This document shows, in pieces, positions 16,424-25,357 of a DNA stretch of 40,399 bases (position 1 is its first letter; each line of letters begins with the position of its first letter). This DNA comes from Corynebacterium sp. GTDB lineage: Bacteria; Actinomycetota; Actinomycetes; Mycobacteriales; Mycobacteriaceae. The notes beneath the pieces are model-generated. The model searched no databases and had not been told where the DNA came from. It was given only the letters and a program-made list of their open reading frames with translations. Position numbers and translations under genes: made by a program. Location: assembly GCF_030538285.1 (NCBI RefSeq), contig NZ_JAUNUG010000002.1:1-40399 (forward strand), written 5' to 3'.

Positions 16424-17350
16424 CTAGATCTTGCGCATCCGCACCCGCTCGACCAGGTGATCCGCGCCCTTGCGCAGGACCAGGGAGGCACGCACCCGGG
16501 TGGGCAGGATGTTTTCCACCAGGTTGGGCAGGTTGATGGACTGCCAGATCTCCCGCGCCTCGGCCCGGGCCTTGGCGTCGCCATAGTCGGCGTAGTGGCC
16601 GAAGTGGGCCCCGGGTTCCCGGAAAGCAGTGGTGCGCAGCTGGAGGAAGCGGTCGATGTACCAGCGCTCGATGTCCTCGGTGCGGGCATCGACATAGACG
16701 GAGAAATCAAAGAGGTCAGAAACCATGAGCGTCGGGCCGGTCTGCAGGACGTTGAGGCCCTCGACGATGAGGATGTCCGGCTGGGAGACCGTCAGGGTTT
16801 CATCTGGCACCCGGTCGTAGAGCTTGTGGGAGTAGACGGGGGCGTCGACGGCGGGGCGCCCGGACTTGACGTCGGTGACAAAGCGCAGCAGCGCCCGCTG
16901 GTCATAGGACTCGGGGAAACCCTTGCGCCCCATGAGCCCGCGGGCGTGGAGCTCGGCCGCGGGATAGAGGAAACCGTCGGTGGTGACCAGGTCCACCCGG
17001 GGGTGTGAATCCCAGCGCTGGAGCAGCACCTGCAGGAGGCGGGCGGTCGTCGATTTGCCGACGGCCACGGATCCGGCGACGCCGATGACAAAAGGCACGT
17101 GCCCCGAGGAGGCACCGAGGAAGGTCTCGGTCGCGGCGATGAGCTTTTGCCGCGCGGAGACCTGCAGGTGGATGAGTCGGGAGAGTGGCAGGTAGACCTC
17201 GGCGACCTCGATCAGATCAATAGATTCACCGATACCGCGCAGTTGCTCGACCTCAGCCTCGGTGAGCACCTGCGGCATGGATTTACGCAGGGCCCGCCAG
17301 GAGGCGCGGTCAAAATCCACATACGGGGTGGCATCTTTGGGCCGGGACAT
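16424..17350 (-). CDS. coaA: Pantothenate kinase, type I
   Basis: CoaA phosphorylates pantothenate with ATP, the first and regulated step of coenzyme A synthesis. The 308-residue product has the P-loop [15 protein letters not shown] near 90-104, [29 protein letters not shown], the substrate region [13 protein letters not shown], and [10 protein letters not shown], all typical of bacterial type I enzymes. The N-terminus [22 protein letters not shown] starts at ATG 17350. It is divergent from glyA with a 120-base gap, and convergent with the flavodoxin gene. CoA feedback inhibition is a family property; no regulatory site is visible. Confidence 0.95.
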   Translation of the reverse strand: MSRPKDATPYVDFDRASWRALRKSMPQVLTEAEVEQLRGIGESIDLIEVAEVYLPLSRLIHLQVSARQKLIAATETFLGASSGHVPFVIGVAGSVAVGKSTTARLLQVLLQRWDSHPRVDLVTTDGFLYPAAELHARGLMGRKGFPESYDQRALLRFVTDVKSGRPAVDAPVYSHKLYDRVPDETLTVSQPDILIVEGLNVLQTGPTLMVSDLFDFSVYVDARTEDIERWYIDRFLQLRTTAFREPGAHFGHYADYGDAKARAEAREIWQSINLPNLVENILPTRVRASLVLRKGADHLVERVRMRKI

Positions 17351-17470
17351 GCACTCTATTGTGTCACCCGCAGCGGCCAAGCCAGGGGTTCGGGGGTATG
17401 TGGCGGCTGGCGGGCGGTAAGCTGTCCGTCGAATGCCGTGTCCCCCTTTGAAAGGTTGGCGTAAACGCCC

Positions 17471-18769
17471 ATGACCGCTGAGTCCTCTGACCTTCGCTAC
17501 CAGGAGCTGTCCGTTCTCGACCCGGAGGTGCACGCCGCCATCGGTGGCGAGATCACCCGTCAGCGCGACTTCCTCGAGATGATCGCCTCCGAGAACTTCG
17601 TGCCCCGCGCCGTGCTGCAGGCGCAGGGGTCCGTGTTCACCAACAAGTACGCCGAGGGTTACCCGGGCCGCCGTTACTACGGTGGCTGCGAGAACGCCGA
17701 CGTCGTCGAGGATCTGGCTCGTGACCGCGCCAAGGCCCTGTTCGGCGCCGAGTTCGCCAACGTTCAGCCGCACTCCGGCGCGCAGGCCAACGCCGCTGTC
17801 CTCCACGCCCTGGCTGATGCCGGCGACAAGATCATGGGTCTGTCCCTGGCGCACGGTGGCCACCTCACCCACGGCATGAAGCTGAACTTCTCCGGCAAGC
17901 TCTACGACGTCGTCGCCTACGAGGTCGACTCCGAGACCCACCGCATCGACATGGACCGCGTCCGCGAGCAGGCCCTGGCCGAGCGCCCGAAGGTGCTCAT
18001 CGCTGGCTGGTCAGCCTACCCGCGCACCCTCGACTTCGAGGCGTTCCGCTCCATCGCCGATGAGGTCGGCGCCCTGCTGTGGACCGACATGGCACACTTC
18101 GCCGGCCTGGTGGCCGCCGATCTGCACCCCTCCCCGGTGCCGCACTCCGATGTCGTGTCCACCACCGTCCACAAGACGCTGGGTGGCCCGCGTTCGGGCC
18201 TGATCGTCGCGAAGCAGGAGTGGGCGAAGAAGCTCAACTCCGCCGTCTTCCCGGGCCAGCAGGGTGGACCGCTCATGCACGCCATCGCCGCCAAGGCCGT
18301 GGCCCTCAAGGTCGCCGGCACCGATGAGTTCAAGGACCGTCAGTCCCGCACCATCGAGGGCGCGAAGATCCTCGCCGAGCGTCTTACCGCCGCGGATGCC
18401 AAGGCCGCCGGCATCGACGTGCTCACCGGTGGCACCGACGTGCACCTCGTCCTGGCTGACTTGCGCAACTCCGAGATGGACGGCCAGCAGGCCGAGGATC
18501 TCCTGCACGAGGTCGGCATCACCGTCAACCGCAACGCCGTGCCGAACGACCCGCGTCCGCCGATGGTCACCTCCGGCCTGCGCATCGGTACCCCGGCCCT
18601 GGCCACCCGCGGTTTCGACGCCGCCGCCTTCACCGAGGTCGCCGACATCATCGGCACTGCTCTGGTCGACGGCAAGAACGCCGACGTCGAGGCGCTGCGT
18701 GGTCGCGTCGCCAAGCTCACCGACCAGTACCCGCTGTATGAGGGTCTCGAGGACTGGAAGATCAACTAG
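17471..18769 (+). CDS. glyA: Serine hydroxymethyltransferase
   Basis: GlyA interconverts serine and glycine with tetrahydrofolate, supplying 5,10-methylene-THF. It is a PLP enzyme of 432 residues. The PLP lysine is K235 in [16 protein letters not shown]; other signatures are [35 protein letters not shown] (about 38-72) and [14 protein letters not shown] around 202-215. Codon use is strongly biased, suggesting high expression. GAAAGG lies about 15 bases before the ATG. The folate genes pabAB and pabC follow, with only five bases to pabAB, so one-carbon carrier synthesis and use are linked. The upstream gap (17351-17470) has no glycine-riboswitch-like fold that I can see. Confidence 0.96.
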   Translation: MTAESSDLRYQELSVLDPEVHAAIGGEITRQRDFLEMIASENFVPRAVLQAQGSVFTNKYAEGYPGRRYYGGCENADVVEDLARDRAKALFGAEFANVQPHSGAQANAAVLHALADAGDKIMGLSLAHGGHLTHGMKLNFSGKLYDVVAYEVDSETHRIDMDRVREQALAERPKVLIAGWSAYPRTLDFEAFRSIADEVGALLWTDMAHFAGLVAADLHPSPVPHSDVVSTTVHKTLGGPRSGLIVAKQEWAKKLNSAVFPGQQGGPLMHAIAAKAVALKVAGTDEFKDRQSRTIEGAKILAERLTAADAKAAGIDVLTGGTDVHLVLADLRNSEMDGQQAEDLLHEVGITVNRNAVPNDPRPPMVTSGLRIGTPALATRGFDAAAFTEVADIIGTALVDGKNADVEALRGRVAKLTDQYPLYEGLEDWKIN

Positions 18770-18774
18770 CCGCC

Positions 18775-20718
18775 GTGGACGTCCTCGTCATCGACAACCG
18801 CGATTCCTTCACCTGGAATCTTGTCGCCTATGTCGAGGACATCACCGGTGTCACCCCCGAGGTGATCACCAATGATGAACCCGGCTGGGATGTCGACCGC
18901 GTCGCCACTTTCGACGCCGTCATCATCTCGCCGGGCCCCGGCCGCCCGGAGCGCGAGTCGGACATCGGCTTCTGCCTGGATGTCCTGCGCGACGGGCGCG
19001 TTCCCGTTTTAGGGGTCTGCCTGGGGCATCAGGCCCTGGCGTACGCCCACGGCGGCCGCGTCGACCTGGCGCCCGAGCCCGTCCACGGCCGTGTGTTCCC
19101 GGTCCGTCATGACGGCTCCGGTCTCTTCGCCTCCCTTCCGCCGCTTATCGACGTCGTCCGCTACCACTCCCTGCTCGTCGTCGACGTCCCCGATTCCCTG
19201 GCGGTCACCGCCCGCACCGAGGACGGGCTGGTCATGGCGCTGGCGCACCGCCGCCTACCGCAGTGGGGTGTGCAGTTCCACCCCGAGTCCATCGGCGGTT
19301 TCGACGGGCACACGCTGGTGGCGAATTTCCTGTCGATGGCCGCCGAGCGCAACCGCCGTTCGCGTTCGCGCTGGCGCCTGCACACCGTCACCGTCGAGCA
19401 CGAGGCCGACGGCGAGGCGGTGTATGGGGCGCTGTTCGCGGGGGCGGAGAACTCCTTCTGGCTTGACTCCACCACGCCCGACCACGGCACCGGCCGTTTC
19501 TCCTTTCTCGGCGATGACTCCGGCCCGCTGGCCCGGGTGTGGACCGGCCGGGTGGGCACGCTTCTTAGCGATCTTGCCGCGGACCTGGCCGCCAACACCA
19601 TCGACGCAGGCGAGGTGGATTTCGGCTTCACGTGCGGCTGGGTCGGCTGGCTCGGTTACGAGCTCAAGGCCGAGTGCGGCGGTTCTGCGGCGTGGCAGTC
19701 CCCGCACCCGGATTTGGGCATGATCTTCGCCGACCGGGCCGTGGTCATCGACCACGCGCAGCGGCGCACCCACGTCATTGCCCTCATCGGCTCCGAGCAC
19801 GACCGCGCCCAGCGCGCGTGGTGTTCTACGACGGCTGAGCGGCTCACCGACCTGGAGGTGGGCGCGGCGGGGGAGTACGGGGACGTCGATAAGCTCACCG
19901 CGCGGCACTCGCAGACCGGGTATCTGGGGCTAGTGGAGCAGAGCCTGGAGGAGATCCGCCAGGGCGAGACCTACGAGGTGTGCCTGACCAACGAGCTGCG
20001 CGCGGCCGGTGAGCTGGATGCGTGGCCGGCGTACCGGGCGCTGCGGGCGGTTAATCCGACGCCCTTCGGATCGCTGCTGCGCATTGGTGGGGTGGACGTG
20101 CTCTCCTCCACACCGGAACGGTTCCTGCAGGTCAGAGATGGTGTCGTGGAGTCGCGCCCCATCAAGGGCACCCGTCCGCGTAGCGTCGATCTACGGGAGG
20201 ACGCCCGTCTGCGTTCCGATCTCGCCGTCAATCCGAAGGACCGCGCCGAGAACCTCATGATCGTCGACCTCGTGCGCAATGACCTCACGCGCGTCGCGGA
20301 GCCGGGGACCGTGCGCGCCGAGCCGCTTTTCGACGTCGAGTCCTACGCCACCGTCCACCAGCTCGTCTCCACCGTGTCGTGCCGGCTGGCCGCGGGTCGT
20401 ACGGCCGTGGATGCGGTGCGGGCGACGTTCCCCGGTGGGTCGATGACGGGCGCGCCGAAGATCCGCACCATGGAGATCATCGACCGGCTGGAGGCGGGGC
20501 CGCGCGGGATCTACTCAGGCGGCATCGGCTACTTCTCGCTCGACGGCGGCATGGATTTGTCGATGGTGATCCGTACGATCGTCGCCGACTCGGACGGCGT
20601 CAGCTATGGCGTCGGCGGGGCGATCATCGCGCTCTCGGACCCGGTGGCGGAGTACGAGGAGACCATCACCAAGTCCGCGCCACTGTTGCGCCTGCTCGGG
20701 CAGGAGTTCCCGCAGTGA
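18775..20718 (+). CDS. pabAB: Aminodeoxychorismate synthase, fused PabA-PabB
   Basis: A 647-residue fusion that makes 4-amino-4-deoxychorismate from chorismate and glutamine, for p-aminobenzoate and folate. The glutamine amidotransferase (about 1-190) has the nucleophile C82 in GVCLGHQALAYAHGG and the triad region QFHPESIGG. The chorismate-binding domain (about 370-640) has PERFLQVRDG, PIKGTRPR, ENLMIVDLVRNDL and FPGGSMTGAPKIRTMEII. The lysine in PIKGT marks PabB rather than TrpE. The linker is about 180 residues and includes a PabB N-terminal-like part. GTG start five bases after glyA; its stop overlaps the pabC ATG (TGATG). It holds several GCTTNTCGACG words and a TTA codon at 19009. Confidence 0.95.
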   Translation: MDVLVIDNRDSFTWNLVAYVEDITGVTPEVITNDEPGWDVDRVATFDAVIISPGPGRPERESDIGFCLDVLRDGRVPVLGVCLGHQALAYAHGGRVDLAPEPVHGRVFPVRHDGSGLFASLPPLIDVVRYHSLLVVDVPDSLAVTARTEDGLVMALAHRRLPQWGVQFHPESIGGFDGHTLVANFLSMAAERNRRSRSRWRLHTVTVEHEADGEAVYGALFAGAENSFWLDSTTPDHGTGRFSFLGDDSGPLARVWTGRVGTLLSDLAADLAANTIDAGEVDFGFTCGWVGWLGYELKAECGGSAAWQSPHPDLGMIFADRAVVIDHAQRRTHVIALIGSEHDRAQRAWCSTTAERLTDLEVGAAGEYGDVDKLTARHSQTGYLGLVEQSLEEIRQGETYEVCLTNELRAAGELDAWPAYRALRAVNPTPFGSLLRIGGVDVLSSTPERFLQVRDGVVESRPIKGTRPRSVDLREDARLRSDLAVNPKDRAENLMIVDLVRNDLTRVAEPGTVRAEPLFDVESYATVHQLVSTVSCRLAAGRTAVDAVRATFPGGSMTGAPKIRTMEIIDRLEAGPRGIYSGGIGYFSLDGGMDLSMVIRTIVADSDGVSYGVGGAIIALSDPVAEYEETITKSAPLLRLLGQEFPQ

Positions 20719-21329
20719 TGTACCGCTGGGACGGCGCGGGCCTGGTGGAGTGCGCGGAGCCGACGACGACCCCGGACGTGGTGGACTCCTGGCTGGTGCA
20801 GGGCGGGCACGTGGCCCACTGGCACCTGCACGTCGCCCGTTTCGGGCATCCGGAGTTCATGGCGGCGGTGCGGGTGCCGGCGGAGGGGGCGTGGTTTCCG
20901 CGCGTCGAGAAGCATGGGGAAGAGCTCTACCTGCGGGTGCGACCCGCCCCACCGCTGCGGACGCAGACGGTGCTGTGGGTGCCGCCGACGCCGGATCCAC
21001 GCTTGAATCCCACGGTGAAGGGCCCGGATCTGGGGGTGTTGGGGGAGCTACGAGCGCAGGCACAGGCTTTAGGGGCAGATGATGCGGTGCTGTGGACCGG
21101 GGACGGCCTGGTGGCGGAGGGTGCGAATTGCGCATTGGCGTGGTGGGAGGATGGGCATCTGATGTTCCCGGAACATCCGGAGCAGCTGCCGTCGACGACC
21201 GTGCAGGCGACCCGGGAGGCATACAGCTTCACCGGTACTCGGCCCATCACGCCCGAGGAGCTGCAGACATTCCCGGTGTGGGCGGGAAGTGCGCTGCACG
21301 GGTGGACCGAGGTCGTCGGCTGGGTCTGA
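20718..21329 (+). CDS. pabC: Aminodeoxychorismate lyase-like, class IV aminotransferase
   Basis: PabC releases pyruvate from aminodeoxychorismate to give p-aminobenzoate, using PLP. The 203-residue product is shorter than usual (about 260-290); the deficit is in the N-terminal half. The C-terminal core is kept: a lysine in NPTVKGPDL at the position of the PLP lysine, then DAVLWTGDGLVAEGANCALAWW, which matches the class IV glutamate/asparagine motif, and a cofactor-binding STTVQATRE. The ATG overlaps the pabAB stop by one base, so synthesis is coupled. Role is assigned mainly from context and the C-terminal motifs. TTA codon at 21069. Confidence 0.82.
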   Translation: MYRWDGAGLVECAEPTTTPDVVDSWLVQGGHVAHWHLHVARFGHPEFMAAVRVPAEGAWFPRVEKHGEELYLRVRPAPPLRTQTVLWVPPTPDPRLNPTVKGPDLGVLGELRAQAQALGADDAVLWTGDGLVAEGANCALAWWEDGHLMFPEHPEQLPSTTVQATREAYSFTGTRPITPEELQTFPVWAGSALHGWTEVVGWV

Positions 21330-21332
21330 TCC

Positions 21333-21896
21333 TCACACCCGCCAGTCGCCCAACGCGCCCTCCAGGGCGCCGAGCGCGGCGTCGATGAGCGGCCAGCGCT
21401 GCTCCTCCGGGCACCCCGCCTCGACCCAGCGGCGCCCACCGGCCTCCAGGAAGCCGACCCAGCCCCACAGCGCCCAGTGATGGCGGGCGAAGTCGCCGAT
21501 GCCGGTGATCTCACGCAGTTTTTCCACCAGTGCGGAAGCAGCTTGTCGACGCTGGGCGACCGCGGCCTCCGGCTCGCCGACCCCGGCGACGAGGGTGTGG
21601 TCGGCGGCCAGGGCATCGAGGTAGCCCTGGAGCAGCAGGGAGACCTGTTCGCGGGTGGAGGGGGCGTGGGGGAGGGGGGCGTCGATGAGCGAGCGCAGCG
21701 AGTCCTCCACGACGGCGGCGTACAGGCCGGCCTTGGAGGAGAAGTAGTGGAAGACGAGCGACTGCGAGCTGCCGGACGCTGCCGCGATCGCCGGGACGGA
21801 GGCGTCGGGGTAGGAGGTGGTGGCGAAGTGTTCGCGTGCGGCGTGGAGGATGGCGGCGCGGCGTTCGGCGGTGCTCAGTCGTCTGCGGGTGCTCAC
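21333..21896 (-). CDS. TetR-family regulator
   Basis: A 187-residue TetR-type repressor. The N-terminal HTH is clear (RRAAILHAAREHF ... VPAIAAASGSSQSLVFHYFSSKAGLYAAV, residues about 10-50), followed by a divergent ligand domain. The GTG at 21896 is preferred: TAGGGT (-10) ends eight bases before it and TTGACC (-35) is 16 bases further up, which fits a leaderless message. An in-frame ATG 36 bases upstream would lie across this promoter. A 39-bp symmetric operator overlaps the -35 box, so it probably represses itself and the divergent GH13 gene. The effector is unknown. Confidence 0.88.
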   Translation of the reverse strand: MSTRRRLSTAERRAAILHAAREHFATTSYPDASVPAIAAASGSSQSLVFHYFSSKAGLYAAVVEDSLRSLIDAPLPHAPSTREQVSLLLQGYLDALAADHTLVAGVGEPEAAVAQRRQAASALVEKLREITGIGDFARHHWALWGWVGFLEAGGRRWVEAGCPEEQRWPLIDAALGALEGALGDWRV

Positions 21897-21904
21897 GGTT
21901 GACA

Positions 21905-21932
21905 ACCCTACCCGTTGTTGAGTTAAGGTCAA
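21905..21932 (-). promoter_or_regulatory. Promoter of the TetR gene
   Basis: On the reverse strand, -35 TTGACC (21927-21932) and -10 TAGGGT (21905-21910) with a 16-base spacer, placing the transcription start at or next to GTG 21896. The -35 box lies inside the operator palindrome. Confidence 0.6.
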
Positions 21933-21956
21933 TAACAGTTACTGACTCACACTCAA
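21918..21956. promoter_or_regulatory. Symmetric operator between TetR and GH13 genes
   Basis: A core palindrome GTCAATAAC-A-GTTACTGAC (21928-21946, 8 of 9 pairs) is flanked by perfect TTGAGT (21918-21923) and ACTCAA (21951-21956). Core and flanks share the centre 21937, so this is one 39-bp symmetric element, long enough for a TetR dimer pair. It overlaps the tetR -35 box and ends 13 bases before the GH13 start. Confidence 0.75.
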
Positions 21957-21969
21957 TAGGAGTATCGAA

Positions 21970-23160
21970 GTGCTCGACCACGCCATCTTCTGGCACGTCT
22001 ACCCCCTCGGCGCGACCGGTGCGCGCATCCGCGACTGGACCACCGAGGATGAAGGCCACCGCCTGCCGGAGCTGATCAACTGGCTCGACTACCTCATCGA
22101 CCTCGGCTGCAACGGTCTGCTCCTCGCGCCCATCTTCGCCTCGAGTACCCACGGCTACGACACCCTCGACCACTACCAGATCGACCCCCGCCTGGGCGAC
22201 GACGCCGACTTCGACCGGCTCATGGCCGCCTGCCGGGAGCGCGGCATCGAGGTGGTCCTCGACGGAGTGTTCAACCACGTCGGCATCAACCATCCCATGG
22301 TCGCCGGCGACGGTCCCATCCGCCGCCTTGACGACGGCAGCCCCGAGCCCTGGGAGGGCCACGGCGACCTGGCGCTACTCAACCACGAGGACCCGCGCAC
22401 CGAGGACCTCGTCGTCGACGTCATGAACCACTGGCTGGACCGCGGCATCGCCGGCTGGCGCCTCGACGTCGCCTACTCCGTGCCCGCCTGGTTCTGGGCG
22501 AAGGTGGTCGACCGCGTGCGTCAGACGCACCCCGACGCCGTCTTCCTCGGCGAGATCATCCACGGCGACTACCTGGGGCTCGTGCACGACGGCCACCTGG
22601 ACACCGTCACCCAGTACGAGCTGTGGAAGGCCGTCTGGTCGTCGATCAAAGACGTCAACTTCTGGGAACTCGAGCACGCCCTCGGCCGCCACAACGACTT
22701 CGTCGCGCAGGCCCCGATGCAGACCTTCGTGGGCAACCACGACGTCGACCGCATCGCCAGTGTCACCGGTTCTTCCGGGGCCGCGCTCGCCGCCGTCCTG
22801 CTGCTCACCCTGCCCGGCATCCCCAGCATCTACTACGGCGATGAGCAGGCTTTCACCGGCGTGAAGGGCTCCGGCTTCTCGGCAGATGATCCGGTCCGTC
22901 CGCCGCTGCCCGCCACGCCCGAGGAGTTGGCGCCGCTAGGGGAGTGGATGCACGTGCTGCACCAGGAACTCATTGCTTCTCGACGCCGCCACCCCTGGCT
23001 CGTACGCGCTGAGATCGAGGTGCTCGAGACGTCCAACGAGGCGATCTCCTATGTGGTGCGCGCGGGCTCTGATTCCCTGACCGTGCATCTGACCCTGGAA
23101 CCCGCTGTCACGGCGAAGCTGGAGTTCTCCGACGGGGAGACCGCGGAGTACGCCTGGTAG
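21970..23160 (+). CDS. GH13 alpha-amylase family enzyme
   Basis: A 396-residue glycoside hydrolase family 13 protein with no signal peptide, so cytoplasmic. The catalytic set is present: nucleophile D166 in GWRLDVAY, acid/base E195 in FLGEIIHG, and D258 in FVGNHDVDR; LDGVFNHVG is conserved region I. The barrel ends near residue 300 and a short beta C-domain follows. It is smaller than typical amylases. Likely substrate is an alpha-glucan, maltose or trehalose derivative, undecided. GTG start with AGGAG about eight bases upstream. Divergent from a TetR gene across a symmetric operator, so probably induced by a ligand of that repressor. Confidence 0.9.
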   Translation: MLDHAIFWHVYPLGATGARIRDWTTEDEGHRLPELINWLDYLIDLGCNGLLLAPIFASSTHGYDTLDHYQIDPRLGDDADFDRLMAACRERGIEVVLDGVFNHVGINHPMVAGDGPIRRLDDGSPEPWEGHGDLALLNHEDPRTEDLVVDVMNHWLDRGIAGWRLDVAYSVPAWFWAKVVDRVRQTHPDAVFLGEIIHGDYLGLVHDGHLDTVTQYELWKAVWSSIKDVNFWELEHALGRHNDFVAQAPMQTFVGNHDVDRIASVTGSSGAALAAVLLLTLPGIPSIYYGDEQAFTGVKGSGFSADDPVRPPLPATPEELAPLGEWMHVLHQELIASRRRHPWLVRAEIEVLETSNEAISYVVRAGSDSLTVHLTLEPAVTAKLEFSDGETAEYAW

Positions 23161-23308
23161 ATCTGACAGTGCCCGGCAATATGTCACATTGTACGAGTGC
23201 ACGTATCTTTATAGGCCCAGCTCGCGTCCGTTTATAACAAATACGGTTGCTGTCTTTTGCCGACAGTCGGATTTTCTGACCCGCACCGCCCCGTGAGCGA
23301 ATCGGAAC

Positions 23309-23337
23309 GACCCCCTGACCAACCAGGTCAGGGGGTC
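23309..23337. terminator. Hairpin between GH13 and transporter genes
   Basis: Perfect 12-base arms (GACCCCCTGACC at 23309-23320 with 23326-23337) and a five-base loop AACCA. It lies 20 bases past the transporter stop on the reverse strand and can also stop forward transcripts; T-runs are weak on both sides. Confidence 0.7.
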
Positions 23338-23356
23338 ACTCTCCGTCATGTGCGAG

Positions 23357-24730
23357 CTAGTTGAGCGCGGGCTCTTCCTCGCGTGCGACCGGAGCCTGGG
23401 CGGCGACGATCTCCGCCTGCGCCGGGGAGCGCGGGATGAGGGCGGTGGCAGCGGCACCGATCAGGGCGGCGCCGGCGAAGATCCAGAAGGACGCGGTGGG
23501 GCCAAGACCGGCGCCGATGATGAGGCCACCGATGGCCGGGCCGGCGATGCCACCGAGGCGACCGAATCCGGCGACCCAGGAGACACCGGCCGCGCGGGAG
23601 GCGGTGCCGTAGTAGTTGGACGCCAGGCCGTAGGTGAGGACCTGGGTGCCGATGACACCGATGCCGGCGGCGACGATGAACGGGTACATCGGGGCGACAG
23701 TGGAGAACATCGGCAGGATGGCCAGGGACACGGCGGCCAGGGCGAAGGTGGAGGTGATGACGGCCTTGGCGCCGATCTTGTCGGCGATCCAGGAGGCGGT
23801 CAGGCCACCGATGACGGCACCACCGTTGAGGAACAGCAGGGAGTAGAGGGAGTCATGGGCGGAGGCGCCGTTGGACTGCATGATCTTCGGCAGCCAGGTG
23901 TTCAGGCCGTAGGTGGACAGAAGGCCGATGAAGGACATGACGCCGATGAGGATGGTGCCCGGCAGGTAGGAGCGGGAGAAGATGCCGGCGAAACCGGTCT
24001 TCTCGACGTCGCGCTTGGCCTCGGCAGCGGGAACGGCGACAGCGGGGGTGTTGAGGAAGGTCTCCTCGGGCAGACCGTGGCGGGCGCAGACGGCGCGGGC
24101 ATCGGCCTGGCGGCCGCGGGCGACGAGCCAGCGCGGGGACTCCGGCAGGGCGAAGTAGGCCAGGGGCAGCAGGAAGAGCAGCGGGGAGGCTCCGACCATG
24201 AACAGGCCGCGCCAGCCGATGGCGTCCTCGAAGGCGAGGGCGAAGAGGGAGGCCATGACGCCGCCAGCGGGGACGCCGGAGTAGACGATGGCGTTGAAGA
24301 GGTTGCGGCGGTTGGCGGGGGCGAACTCGGCGATGATGGCGCCGCCGGTGGCGACGATCATGCCGACGCCGAGGCCGGTGACAAAGCGCAGGAAGCCGAA
24401 CATGAAGATGGAGTTCGCCAGGGCAGTCAGTCCCATGCCGACGGAGAACCACACGATGGCGGTGAGCATGACCTTGCGGCGGCCGACGCGGTCACCAACG
24501 GCGCCGGCGGACAGGGCGCCGATGAGGACGCCGATCATGGCCCAGGATCCCAGGGTGCCGGCGACGGCGGGGGAGAGCTGGCCGATGTGGGAGGGGTCGT
24601 CGAGAAGCGAGGAGAGGACGGCGCCGTAGATGACGAGGTCGTAGCCGTCGAAGAGGATGGAGATGCCGACGACGGCGAGTACCAGGTATACCGTGCGCCG
24701 GTGCGCCGGTGAGGCCCAGGTGGTGTTCAT
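23357..24730 (-). CDS. MFS transporter, aromatic acid:H+ symporter type
   Basis: A 457-residue, 12-helix major facilitator of the AAHS branch (BenK/PcaK/GenK type). DGYDLVIYG in helix 1 is the branch's substrate motif, GDRVGRRKVML is the MFS loop 2-3 motif, and PESPRWLVARGR follows helix 6. Proton-coupled uptake of benzoate, protocatechuate, gentisate or a similar acid is likely; the substrate is not visible. AAGGAC lies six bases before the ATG at 24730. No catabolic genes adjoin it, which is unusual for this branch. A CCAGT-N9-ACTGG site lies 66 bases upstream. Confidence 0.9.
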   Translation of the reverse strand: MNTTWASPAHRRTVYLVLAVVGISILFDGYDLVIYGAVLSSLLDDPSHIGQLSPAVAGTLGSWAMIGVLIGALSAGAVGDRVGRRKVMLTAIVWFSVGMGLTALANSIFMFGFLRFVTGLGVGMIVATGGAIIAEFAPANRRNLFNAIVYSGVPAGGVMASLFALAFEDAIGWRGLFMVGASPLLFLLPLAYFALPESPRWLVARGRQADARAVCARHGLPEETFLNTPAVAVPAAEAKRDVEKTGFAGIFSRSYLPGTILIGVMSFIGLLSTYGLNTWLPKIMQSNGASAHDSLYSLLFLNGGAVIGGLTASWIADKIGAKAVITSTFALAAVSLAILPMFSTVAPMYPFIVAAGIGVIGTQVLTYGLASNYYGTASRAAGVSWVAGFGRLGGIAGPAIGGLIIGAGLGPTASFWIFAGAALIGAAATALIPRSPAQAEIVAAQAPVAREEEPALN

Positions 24731-24796
24731 GGAAATGTCCTTCGTTTGTGCGGAAACTCTCTGTGACGGAGAGGATGACCGAACTTTAGAAGTGTT

Positions 24797-24815
24797 CCAG
24801 TTCACAAAATACTGG
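24797..24815. promoter_or_regulatory. Candidate operator upstream of the MFS transporter
   Basis: CCAGT and ACTGG separated by nine AT-rich bases (TCACAAAAT) form a 19-bp symmetric site about 66-84 bases before the transporter start, in the likely promoter region. The rest of 24731-24952 holds no gene that I can see. Confidence 0.4.
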
Positions 24816-24911
24816 GGTGATCCCTAAGGAGTTGCCAGGGGTGCATGTCCGATTATCTAGACTTATGCTGGTGGTGACCCTAAAAGGGGCCTGAGAGCGC
24901 ATAAATAGAAC

Positions 24912-24938
24912 CACCCCCGTTCAGGGTGAACGGGGGTG
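24912..24938 (-). terminator. Terminator of the DUF5997 gene
   Basis: Perfect 12-base arms (CACCCCCGTTCA at 24912-24923 with 24927-24938) and a three-base loop, 14 bases after the DUF5997 stop. On the reverse strand a T-rich stretch (TTCTATTTATG) follows. Confidence 0.8.
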
Positions 24939-24952
24939 CGGTGGGCGAACGC

Positions 24953-25333
24953 CTACTCGGCCGATGCTTCCTCGGCTTCGGCCTCACGGCCTTCCGCCAG
25001 CGCGGTGCGGGCCTCACGCAGCCACTGCGGCTGATCCTCCAGTAATTCCTTGATCTCCGCGGTGGTCAGCGGCTGATCCATGTTATTGCGCTTGAGCGCA
25101 GCGATGGTGATCCCCAGCTTCTGCGCGACAATCGGGCGCGGGTGCGGGCCGGAGCGGCGCAGCTCGGCGAGCCATTCTGGCGGGTTCTCTACCAGCTGCT
25201 TGAGCTCGGCGTGGGTGACCGCATTCGCCTGGAATTCTTCCGGGGTGGCGGGCAGGTAGATGCCGAGCTTCTTCGCCGCGGTCTGCGGCTTCATCGCGCG
25301 GCCGGACGGCTGACGTGCAGAATCTTCATTCAC
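24953..25333 (-). CDS. DUF5997 family protein with internal duplication
   Basis: A 126-residue cytoplasmic protein of DUF5997, function unknown. Two ~45-residue halves align: AAKKLGIYLPATPEEFQANAV-THAELKQLVENPPEWLAELR and VAQKLGITIAALKRNNM-TTAEIKELLEDQPQWLREAR, sharing KLGI, AE-K-L-E--P-WL-E-R. The KLGI segment has an HTH-like look, so nucleic-acid binding is possible (inference). I chose GTG 25333 because TACCGT (reverse, 25341-25346) sits seven bases upstream, the leaderless pattern; ATG 25294 has no ribosome site but starts at the conserved MKPQTAAKKLG. It is divergent, by 24 bases, from an HTH-less LysR effector domain. Confidence 0.8.
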   Translation of the reverse strand: MNEDSARQPSGRAMKPQTAAKKLGIYLPATPEEFQANAVTHAELKQLVENPPEWLAELRRSGPHPRPIVAQKLGITIAALKRNNMDQPLTTAEIKELLEDQPQWLREARTALAEGREAEAEEASAE

Positions 25334-25340
25334 GCCCCCA

Positions 25341-25350
25341 ACGGTAGCAT
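25341..25350. promoter_or_regulatory. Overlapping divergent -10 boxes
   Basis: ACGGTAGCAT holds a forward -10 box TAGCAT (25345-25350), seven bases before ATG 25358, and a reverse -10 box TACCGT (25341-25346), seven bases before GTG 25333. The two boxes share two base pairs, so the promoters should compete. Confidence 0.5.
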
Positions 25351-25357
25351 TAGCCCC

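Noticed and set aside
17351-17470. Glycine riboswitch before glyA
   Set aside because: The 120-base gap lacks the paired aptamer pattern and any terminator-like switch.
23348-24712. 454-codon open frame antisense to the MFS transporter
   Set aside because: Extremely G/D/E-rich translation with no hydrophobic core; the reverse frame is a clear 12-helix transporter.
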